Shown here one piece after another: positions 55,022 through 64,000 of a stretch of DNA of 64,000 nt. The notes beneath the pieces were generated by a model that searched no databases, was not told the DNA's origin, and saw nothing but the letters and a program-made list of their open reading frames with translations. The stretch comes from Isoetes taiwanensis (taxonomy: Eukaryota; Streptophyta; Lycopodiopsida; Isoetales; Isoetaceae): positions 18,308,677-18,372,676 of the forward strand of contig JAJEKV010000011.1 in assembly GCA_021234155.1 (NCBI GenBank), in the 5' to 3' direction. The translations under genes and the position numbers were made by a program. How positions within the stretch are numbered: the stretch's first letter is position 1; each line of letters begins with the position of its first letter.

Positions 55022-56500
55022 CAAAAGAAGGCTCAAGCAGGATTTGAGAAGTTAAAGGAAGCCTTAACAACCGCCCCCGTCTTAACATTGCCAGATCCAG
55101 AGAAGGACAAGCTAGTTGCAACTGATGCTAGCAAGATTGCGACGGGAGCAGTCCTAATGCAAGAAGAAAGAGTCGTAGCATACGATTCACGGAAGATGAA
55201 CGACGCAGAGACTCGCTACCCGACACATGATCAGGAGCTATTGGCAGTGGTAAGAGCTTTAAAGATCTGGAGACACTATCTATTGGGAATGAAGTTCCAA
55301 TTAGATACCGACCATCAGAGTCTACAATACATTTTCACGCAACCATTATTGAATTTGAGACAAAGGAGATGGATAGAGTTCATGGAAGAGTACGACTTCG
55401 AGATTGTGTACAAGCCAGGGAAACTCAATGTGGTTGCATATGCTCTGTCAAGACATCCCTTAACAACAAGAGTGCATTGCAATGCCATATCAACACTCAC
55501 CAGTGAGTTTGGCAAGAAAATAGAAGAAACGTTACCAACGGACAAGGACTTTCAGGAAGTATGGGAAAGCCTTTCTAAGGAGGCAAGAACAGACAAGGAG
55601 AGAGAAACCTTCAAACATTTTAAGAAGGAGGGAAATCTCTTGTACCATAAGAATAAGTTGTGTGTGCCAGAATCATCTGGAGTCAAAAGGTTGATTCTCC
55701 ACGACACCCACAACAGCCCAATAGCCGGCCACGCAGGTTTTACGAAAACCTACTTCAAGATAAGGAGTAGTTACTATTGGCCAGGCATGAAGAAACAGAC
55801 AGCAAGGTATATACGCGAGTGTCAGCTATGCCAGCAGACCAAAGCGGAGCAACTACGAATTCCAGGGGCATTAGAGCCATTGCCAGTACCAAACTCCAAG
55901 TGGGAGATAATCAGCATGGACTTCATTACAGGGCTCCCTAGAACCATAAGGGGCAAAGACGCCTTAATGGTCATAGTCGACAAATTGTCGAAAATGGCGC
56001 ACTTTGTGCCTTGTAGGAGCACCGACACGGCTTTAGACACGGCTGTCTTATTCACAAGGGAGATTTTTAGACTCCATGGGATGCCAAGAGAAATAAACTC
56101 TGATCGCGATTCGAAGTTCATGAGTGCATTCTGGCAGGACCTCTTCAGCACCATCGGAACAAAATTGTCAATGAGCTCGGCTTATCACCCTCTTTCACGT
56201 AAGTCTCCTAAAGAAACACACTCCTAATCCAGAGGAAGTATTGGAGACACCGAGTTTACTGGAATTAACGGACGATCAGCTTGAGATTGTCCCTGAGCTT
56301 CTTCTCGACCGATCCTATAAGAAGACGAGAAGATCTCAATTTCTCCAGTACCTTGAGAAATGGACGCACTTACCAGTGGAAGACGCTACGTGGGTACTAC
56401 AATCAGATCTTGAGAAGCAGTACCCACAATTCATGGAGCAATGCAAGGGTCAGCTCGTCACCGAAGTGGTCGACTCCGAACCGATGGGTGAGTGAGGTAA
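55022..56500 (+). pseudogene. Chromovirus RNase H, partial integrase and chromodomain (plus copy)
   Basis: RNase H is complete: [41 protein letters not shown]; Asp of the ADALSR motif is changed to Tyr (VAYALSRHP). Integrase has the HHCC domain and the first two catalytic Asp (ISMDFI, NSDRDSKF). About 530 bp from SAYHP to just before HVSLLKKH are deleted, removing the catalytic Glu. The chromodomain survives in a second frame (LLLDRSYKKTRRSQF, LPVEDATWV) to a TGA at about 56495. Confidence 0.88.
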
Positions 56501-57164
56501 CATAGGAGTCTACTTCCGATGCCACGGAAGTAGTCAGCTTGAGAGAAAAGAGGTCATTCAGATGCATGATAGGGAAGCACCTCTAGTCAATGCTTATCAC
56601 GGGAAGGATCCTTCATGACCAATTACGGGGAGGACACCAACCTTCACGCAAAAAGCAACTAAAGGTGTAGGCATGAGTGTCATCCTAGGCACGATATGGC
56701 GCTGTCTCCACGGCCATGATGGGAGAAGCATAATCTTCCTATGCCGGGAGATATGCCTTGCATTCATGTAATTGTGTTAATGGGTGGTTCCCTAACAACC
56801 AACCCTTATAATAAGTAATCATGTACTAATGTAGTGTTGAACCTGCAGGCCAATAGAATGACGAATTGGCGGGAGGTTACACTACAGGAACTTGTGGCAT
56901 ATATAGCTACAAGGAGACGAGAACTTTAAGAACAATTTTGTCATGATTAATCTTGATATTATAATTGATGATTGAAGTACGGCATAAATTAAATGCCTTA
57001 CCACGTGGTAATTATAAACATTTCAATTATAACTTTTAAGTATTATCTTATAATAATTGTGTTAAGTACATGTATCGAAAAGTTCGATAACCTTTGTGCA
57101 GGTTCGTTTCCAAGGTGGGGAGACTCGTGATGCTGCGGACAGCATCAATCCAAGGTGGGGAGAA
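56501..57164 (+). other. 3' internal region and polypurine tract (plus copy)
   Basis: Counterpart of 29288-29959. CCAAGGTGGGGAGAA lies directly before LTR-4, with a second AAGGTGGGGAGA about 45 bp upstream. Confidence 0.75.
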
Positions 57165-58661
57165 TGTGACGTTCCAGAATAATATACGGTATGAATACGT
57201 ATATTATAATCGATCGACGTCACTAGTACATGTCGATTTCGGGCGACATGTACAACTGTTTTCATAAAGGGTAGTACCCTAGGGTACGACCCTGTGAACC
57301 ATTATATTGCACATGTTAAGGCCACATGTGAATATAATATCTTTTTGGCATGTGGCAATGGCCCATTGACCAAAAGAGACCAGCCCTAAATTCGTGGGGA
57401 TAAAGGGACATAAACCCTAAAAGGGAAACCCTTTCGGTTTCCAGCCCCTATAGGTCGGATTGGAGCAAAGCATTGGGCCGCTTTTCACTGAACAAGAAAG
57501 AGCGGAGGAACCGGAATTCCTAGGTTGCAGCTCGATCCAAGACCAGCAGTCTCAAGAACCAGCAGCATGGACGCTTTCAGAGGAGTGGGAGCTAGCCAAG
57601 AAGCGGGTTAGTGGTTGATCCGATAGTTAGATCCGAGTTTTCAGCTCTCATTCTATAGCATTCGTATTCATTCTTAGCTATAGGCGACCCCTACAGCTAA
57701 GAATAATAGACACTAACAAAGGAACCTAACCATGTATGATTAGATAGATTAGAATAGATGTATTCTATTATTTTCAGTTCTGTTGTGATGGTGTTTTGAC
57801 ATTCTATGCGCCACTCTTGTGTATTGGGAAGGGGGGTAGAGACCCAGAGCCCAAGTAGTTGTATGATCCTAGTTTTAGCCCATTAATTCCCAATTAATGC
57901 GGCCTGTGCATAAGAGCCCGCCTGGCTGTGGGTGGCGGAGCTAGACCGGCTGACAAGGAAGGGCTTGTCTGATCACAGTTGATCCCTCTGGTGCGTAGCG
58001 ACGGCCGGGGAATATTGTGAGCTAGGCCTAATACCCTGCGAGCAGTGGCTCTCTAGCTCGCCTGTGATTGGCACGAACCTTCTGGAGGGAGTGATCTCCT
58101 CCTGCCTCATCGGGAGCTGGGGAGATGCAACCCAGTAGTAGCCCTCTTGGCTATGAACCCGGCAGGCTACGGTCAGGCTCCAATACTTTTCAGCCTATCT
58201 GCAAAGTATGCACAGGAGGGGCGGATGGAGTGGACTACCCAACGACCATGTTCCTATGCCAGCCAAATCCATTTGCCATGAATTCTGTCTGCATTGTTAT
58301 CCGGAGACCCAAGCCGTCAGTCTTTCCCCAAGAGTCTGAGCCTGGGTAGGATTTCCCCATGTTATGTTGATGTACTGATGTGTTGTTGCAGCTACTGTGA
58401 TATGGTGGACCACCCTTCGAGGTGGGTATGTTATTGTTGATTGATGTCATGTGCTCATGTGCGCTTACGCTTCTGCAGCTAGATCGATCCCGAGGGAGAC
58501 GGGATGAATGACACGTCCATTCTTCCCCGTCGGGTTCTTGGCCACCAGCAAGAGCCCGATGTTAGGTGGACGGCCTCATGTCAGCGAGCAAATGCTGGTT
58601 TGAGGGATGATCTCCAGTTTGTATACGATCGGGGCATCGTATAGGAGCTGGGGCTGTCACA
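57165..58661 (+). repeat. LTR-4 (3' LTR of the plus copy)
   Basis: 1497 bp, TGTGACGTTCC...GGGGCTGTCACA, followed by ATGAT. It lacks a segment of about 70 bp (near 58035) that LTR-1 and LTR-3 possess. It also contains GGAGCTGGGG at about 58110, the same ten bases as in the hairpin at the LTR-3 end. Confidence 0.9.
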
Positions 58662-58666
58662 ATGAT
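58662..58666 (+). repeat. Target-site duplication ATGAT (right)
   Basis: Matches 26394-26398 and confirms the outer limits of the composite insertion. Confidence 0.8.
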
Positions 58667-59584
58667 TCTATATTCATTTTGGGTTCTTAGACGTGTATCC
58701 TGTCAAAGATCAATTAGATTTAAATATTTGCATTCAATTTGATAGGGATTAAAACAGGAATGGAAGCAGTTACCTCTTTCTACAAGCCACCTTTGTGAAC
58801 GGGTAAATGCTTCTATCTGGCCCATGATGAAGCTCGGGCATTAGAATCATACAATTAGATGCTCCATGCAGCAAAATGAAGGTTTGTGTATCATCTACCC
58901 CAACATATGATTGGGATGCAAACCTGATTGATAGTATGTATCAGACTTATATTTGAGGAAGTGAACATTCCTAGCTAGGTGATAGGATTAAACAAGTGAT
59001 AGACTTTTTAATCATGGAGTAGCCAAGGAAGATGCATGGGGTACCGATGAAGATTCAAAGCATAGGCTGTGTATCCAAACACGCCTCCAGATTTCTTACA
59101 TCTTTGAATGTGTTTGTTAGATTTTGCACCACTTCCATTGCATGCTGCATATGTCACCAACCTATATACAGTAAGAACCTTTTCTTTCTCAAATATGGGG
59201 TTCTGAAAACTCCAATTCAAATGTGTACCTGCATTATTAGTATCATAAATACATGAGCTTTTGGTCCACACATAAATAATGGAACAAGGAAATGAGCTTG
59301 TTATGGCATGTTACAACAAGTTATTAGATAAGTTACATAAAGCAGATTAACTAGATATGGTCATGAGAATGGCCTTGCTATTTAACACATGGAATAAAAA
59401 CAATTCCTTTTAGCTACTTGCATATGTTGTTTGTCACTATTTGCAAGCTATAAGAGGTACGAAAAGCAACAAATGTTATAGAGTATGTACCATGTTCTTC
59501 TTTTGATTCTTATGTTCTCTGTCCAATTCGATATAAGACTGGTTTACCTTCTAGAACCTTGCTTGAGCATTGCTCATGCATGTA
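58667..59584. other. No gene recognised
   Basis: Right flank of the composite insertion. There are frames of 74-87 codons on both strands at about 59008-59271 without motifs. It may be intron sequence of the Ca2+-ATPase fragment that follows. Confidence 0.4.
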
Positions 59585-60556
<972 letters not shown>

Positions 60557-60639
60557 TAAGTTGACATTCCTATATTCTTGATTCAATTCTTTATCAAGTA
60601 ATATAGCCGAGTGCTTCATCAGTACGCTTTTTGTTTTTG

Positions 60640-60820
60640 TTAATAATTGTTGGAGGCAGTCTATGAACGTTCTTTTGTTACACAATATATAACTCCAGAT
60701 GTTCGGTTCAAAGGCACGACTCAGATAATCCAACAATATGGAGTTGTGGCTTGCAATCAGAGATGCTTTCGTAACATAAGCTCCAATGATGGATCATTTG
60801 CATTAAGCTCTTACAGGTAT
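60640..60820 (+). pseudogene. Unidentified exon-like fragment
   Basis: Opens after an AG at about 60659 with VYERSFVTQYITPDVRFKG, continues IIQQYGVVACNQRCFRN, and reaches a possible GT donor near 60818. It looks like a coding exon but I do not recognise the family. It could be a further piece of the neighbouring gene fragment or a separate gene. Confidence 0.35.
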
Positions 60821-61280
60821 GTGGACGTTTCCAAAATTGTATCTATTTTCTATTTGGTATTTCTTTTAACGCTCATGCGTAATTTTGCCTTGTCTTCCAA
60901 TTACCCATTTTAGTTTAGTCTTTCTCTTAGTGAGAGATAGCATAATGTGGAATGCAATTTAGTGGCAGGGTTGAAACTGATTTTATGGAAGGGAAAGATG
61001 TTTGAAGTTCCATGTGCAAGAGTTATTTGAGGCAAAACCATAAATTATCTTATCAAGTAGTACTAAATGAACTAAAGAATACTTCACGAGAGTATCACCT
61101 AGCCTTGACATATTTACTAATTGCAGTAGCACCCATGCTAATCTGTATATGCTAAGGTACAACTTATTTTGTACTTTAATTCATCTGAGATGCTTCATTG
61201 GTACTGGCATTGCTCCTTTCTTTGTGATTGTTATCTTTTTATATTTGATAATAGTCAGACACTGTAATCGCAGAATCTAT
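60821..61280. other. No gene recognised
   Basis: AT-rich, no motif on either strand. Confidence 0.4.
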
Positions 61281-61525
61281 ATGATGCCCCCATCGTATAA
61301 ATATAGAAATTCCCCTCCCATGGCAACTACATCACCATAGAAAGGCCCTCCGACTATCTCGGACCACTTGGGATGGCCAAGTGTCCGAGTGAGGAACACG
61401 GAGGTGTCATTCATCCCACATCCTCTATGGGAGTCCTTTACAATGGAAGCGTACATAAGCATACAACAATCATGCTCAAAATAATATACCACCACGAAGG
61501 CTGGTCCATCCATCATCATCATCTA
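61281..61525 (-). repeat. Diverged fragment of a related LTR
   Basis: Several short blocks appear in the same order and spacing as in the minus-oriented LTR ends at 42291-42540: GATGCCCCCATCGTATAAAT, GGCCAAG, GGTGTCATTCATCCCA, GGAAGCGTACATAAGCA and CCACGAAGGCTGGTCCA. It is therefore an old or sister-family LTR end, now fixed next to another element. Confidence 0.6.
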
Positions 61526-61526
61526 C

Positions 61527-62376
61527 ATGGTAATACAAATACAATTGGACAATAAAGAGCTTAAGGAACGTGTTTCTTCACATGAATCTGCTTCTAACTC
61601 GGGATTGAGGCTATCAGAGCCTAAGATCAACCTGCCAGAGAAGTTTGATGGCACTCGGTCCAAGCTCCGCGGTTTTTTGAATCAGATCAGGCTTGTGATT
61701 CAGCTCCATCCTCATAGATATCCCACGGCCCAGGAACAAGTTGGTCTGATTGGTTCTCTCCTCACAGGGTCAGTTCTAAGTTGGTTTGCTCCTTTATTGG
61801 AGAAAGGAGCCCCAGAGTTGCAAGATTTTTCTGCTTTCACTGCAGAGCTCGAGGCATGTTGGAGACACCGATCGTCAGCGCACAGCAGTCACAAAACTTT
61901 GCAATCTAAGGCAAGGCTCTCGTCCAGCTTCAGTATATATATGCATCAGAATTTCGTCAAGTTGCGGTAGATACTGCCTGGGATGATGTTGCACTTTGAG
62001 ATTGTTTCCGAAGGGGGTTACGAGAGGATGTGAAAGATATGCTGTTGTCTATGGAGGACCCTCAGACTTTGGAAGAGCAGTTCAATGTGATAATCGGCTC
62101 TTCGAACGTAGGCAAGAGATACGTAGTCAGATCTTCCCAATCATGCAAGCGCCTGTAGCTACGCCTTCCCCAGTCTCATCTCTAGAATCTAACAGGTCCG
62201 GACTTGAGTCTATGCAGATTGATCGGGCAGTTCGAGGACCTTTATCTGTCGCCGAGAAGCAGCGTCGAAGAGAGGCTAATCTTTGCCTCTACTGTGGAGG
62301 AGCTGGCCATATTGCTCGTGGATGCCCTGTGAAGTACCCAAATCAGTTGGAAAACTTCAGGGGCCGGTCCGAGTAG
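61527..62376 (+). pseudogene. Sushi/Tcn1-like gag with zinc knuckle
   Basis: Residues of the first frame read LPEKFDGTRSKLRGFLNQIR, LHPHRYPTAQEQVGLIGSLL, VLSWFAPLLEKGAPELQDFS. This is the gag core typical of sushi-class chromoviruses. The frame shifts near 61940-61990, continues in [20 protein letters not shown], and ends with the CCHC knuckle [15 protein letters not shown] and a stop at 62376. Confidence 0.8.
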
Positions 62377-62439
62377 TAGGAGTCTCTCGTCGGCTGGCTG
62401 CCTTTTCTCAGACTCCTTTCACAAGGCATTCTTCATCCC

Positions 62440-63249
62440 TATATCATTAAAATCAGAGGGAAGATTGAAAGCATTGACGCAATTTGATTGTGGTGCAAAT
62501 GTTTGCTTTATGGATAATGGTTCGTCAGTAAGCACGCAAACTCTAAAAGCAAGGTTGAGCAACCCGGTTCTGTCGAAGTGATTGATGGATGGGAGATCTC
62601 CTCGGGTGCAGTCACAGAATGTACTGCACCTCTTCAGGTTTTGTTCGAAGGAGTTTCTTGTAGTATTTCCTTCAATCTCATCGCTAGTCCACATGCGCCA
62701 ATAGTCTTGGGTCTGCCCTGGCTCGAGTTACATAACCCACAGATTGATTGGCGTACTAGATCATTTCGATTTGCTGGTTCTAGCTCTAGTTCCAGTTCAT
62801 CTGCAGTTCAGGCTTCTACACGAACATCGACTTCGATCCGTGCAGTATCGTGGGCCCCTGATTCCATCCTTGTTGTTCTTGTTTCTGCTCCATGTGCTGG
62901 TTCGACTCTTGCCTCTGCTCCAGTTCATGCCCCAGATGCTGACCATATCCTCGATGATGTTCCAGCTCTAGCTCTGGTTTCTGCTCTTGCTCCTACTCTT
63001 GCTCCAGTTCCAGTTCCTGTTTCTGCTCCTGGTCCAGTTCTTGTTCCAGTCCCAGCTCCAGCTCCTGCTCCTGCTCCTGCTCCTGCTCACGTTCCTGTTC
63101 CTACTCATGTTCCTGCTCCTGCTTTTGTAGAGGCTTCTTCATGCCCTCAGTTTCGTATCTCGAAGATTTCTCTTTGCGAGTTCGATAAATCTAGAAGGCA
63201 AGATCCAAGTTCAGTGTTTGCAATCCAGGTTCACCATCAGCTAGCTTGA
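62440..63249 (+). pseudogene. Sushi/Tcn1-like protease and Ala/Pro/Val-rich linker
   Basis: LTQFDCGANVCFMD at about 62476 is the protease active site (D-C-G-A). After a frame break, [20 protein letters not shown] is the second conserved segment (I-L-G-x-P-W-L). From about 62780 the frame becomes an Ala/Pro/Val/Ser-rich run made of repeating GCTCC/CCAGCTCC units up to 63130, forming an unusual spacer before RT. Confidence 0.75.
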
Positions 63250-64000
63250 CACCAGCGAAGTCTGCTCCAATGCTCTCAGATAAATATGGCAATTTCTCTG
63301 ATATTTTTGACAAAGTCAAGGCTAGAAAACTCCCAGAGCATTATCCATACAATTGTCTTATTGATTTGCAGTCGGGGACGACGCCGCCATATGGTCCAAT
63401 ATATGGTCTATCTCCTGCTGAGTTGAAGGTTTTGCGGGATTATATTGAAGAGAATCTAGCCACTGGCTTCATTCGACATTCTCAGTCCCCTGCTGGAGCG
63501 CCTATCTTCTTCGTCAAAAAGAAGGATGATTCGCTACGGCTGGTCGTTGATTATCGCGGCCTCAATAAAATCACAGTGTCGAATCGGTATCCGCTTCCTC
63601 TGATCCCAGAGTTGTTGGAGCGACTCCAAGGTGCGTATTACTTTACGAAGATTGATCTTCGGGGTGCCTACAATCTTATTCGGATCTGGGAGGGTGATGA
63701 GTGGAAAACAGCTTTTCGTACTCGGTATGGCCATTTCGAGTGCACAGTTATGCCCGTTTAGACTTATCAATGCTCCGACAGTATTTCAGCATATGACCAA
63801 CGATGTTTTTCGAGAGTTCTTAGACACTTTTATTATCATCTATTTGGATGATGTTCTTATTTATTCTAAGACTCTTAAAGAACATGAGAGGCATATTCGA
63901 CAGGTCCTTCAGAAGCTTCGTGAGCATGGGTTATATGCCAAACTTGAGAAGTGTCAGTTCGAGCAGGACAATGTGGAGTTCCTTAGCTATCGCATCACTC
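63246..64000 (+). pseudogene. Sushi/Tcn1-like reverse transcriptase, partial
   Basis: [70 protein letters not shown] (first catalytic Asp) and [15 protein letters not shown] one-base insertion at about 63757 ends this frame; the next frame continues [37 protein letters not shown] (YLDD) and [12 protein letters not shown] to the window end. Confidence 0.88.

Larger units (their letters stand above)
26399..58661. mobile_element. Composite chromovirus locus: four LTRs, two inverted internal regions
   Basis: The outer ends are LTR-1 (plus, starts 26399) and LTR-4 (plus, ends 58661), bordered by ATGAT on both sides, so they delimit one original insertion. Between them are LTR-2 (minus, 27758-29287), a minus internal region (29288-42280), LTR-3 (minus, 42281-43847), a minus 3'-internal stub (43848-44297), then a plus internal region (44298-57164, interrupted by Copia). 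The simplest history is a tandem LTR-internal-LTR-internal-LTR array in which the segment about 27758-44297 was inverted. Integrase with a chromodomain places the family among chromoviruses. Three extra ORFs (A, B, C) sit between LTR and gag. Confidence 0.8.
61527..64000 (+). mobile_element. Sushi/Tcn1-like chromovirus, 5' part (runs off window)
   Basis: Gag, zinc knuckle, protease and RT of a Ty3/gypsy element on the plus strand. The gag core resembles the sushi/Tcn1 group (FDG...LRGFLNQIRLV, PLLEKGAPELQDF). Integrase and 3' LTR lie beyond 64000. No complete 5' LTR was found; the preceding 245 bp belong to the other LTR family. Several frame breaks are present. Confidence 0.8.

Overview
This is nuclear DNA of a land plant. 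It holds one apparently intact, intron-bearing host gene (20498-22518, minus) in a sea of nested and broken transposable elements. The mixture of Ty3/gypsy chromoviruses (one with a sushi/Tcn1-like gag), an L1-type LINE, a Copia element and a large non-autonomous LTR element fits a big, TE-rich genome. A fern or other seed-free plant is my best guess, from memory of similar elements, and the sequence does not prove it.

Layout. 1-2.3 kb: window edge and a decayed LINE reverse transcriptase. 2.85-7.45 kb (minus): an unclassified transposon-type gene, cut in two by a 2.96 kb element with 33-bp terminal inverted repeats (3271-6230). 7.45-11.96 kb (minus): the 5' half of a Ty3/gypsy element (LTR, tRNA-Asp-type PBS, gag, protease, part of RT). 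12.3-17.4 kb (minus): a degenerate L1-type LINE with a 1.2 kb unexplained insertion. 20.5-22.5 kb (minus): a six-exon gene whose product looks like a DUF1639-family protein. 22.5-26.4 kb: non-coding, with a GC-rich 118-bp hairpin.

26.4-58.7 kb is a single giant nested structure bounded by the 5-bp target duplication ATGAT. It is made of a chromovirus family (chromodomain integrase) present as four LTRs and two internal regions in opposite orientation. The minus internal region runs LTR-3, ORF-A, ORF-B, ORF-C, gag-protease-RT-RNase H-integrase-chromodomain, LTR-2. The plus internal region carries ORF-B, ORF-C and gag-pol, then LTR-4. Two later insertions interrupt it: a 4.4 kb non-autonomous LTR element in ORF-B of the minus copy (36012-40415, target duplication ATGGG) and a 5.5 kb Copia element in gag of the plus copy (47804-53290, target duplication AAGAT).

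The most notable feature is ORF-A (41372-42178, minus), the first gene after the LTR. Its C-terminal 80 residues are a histone H3 fold that shares several centromeric-H3 (CENH3)-style residues. A one-base deletion just before the last helix breaks it, but the next frame still reads that helix. A chromodomain retrotransposon carrying its own H3/CENH3-like protein, together with two further non-canonical ORFs (one with a long acidic tract), suggests a chromatin- or centromere-directed system not known to me.

58.7-64 kb: an intron-containing fragment of an ER-type Ca2+-ATPase gene, a diverged relative of the big LTR, and the 5' part of a sushi/Tcn1-like chromovirus that runs off the window end.
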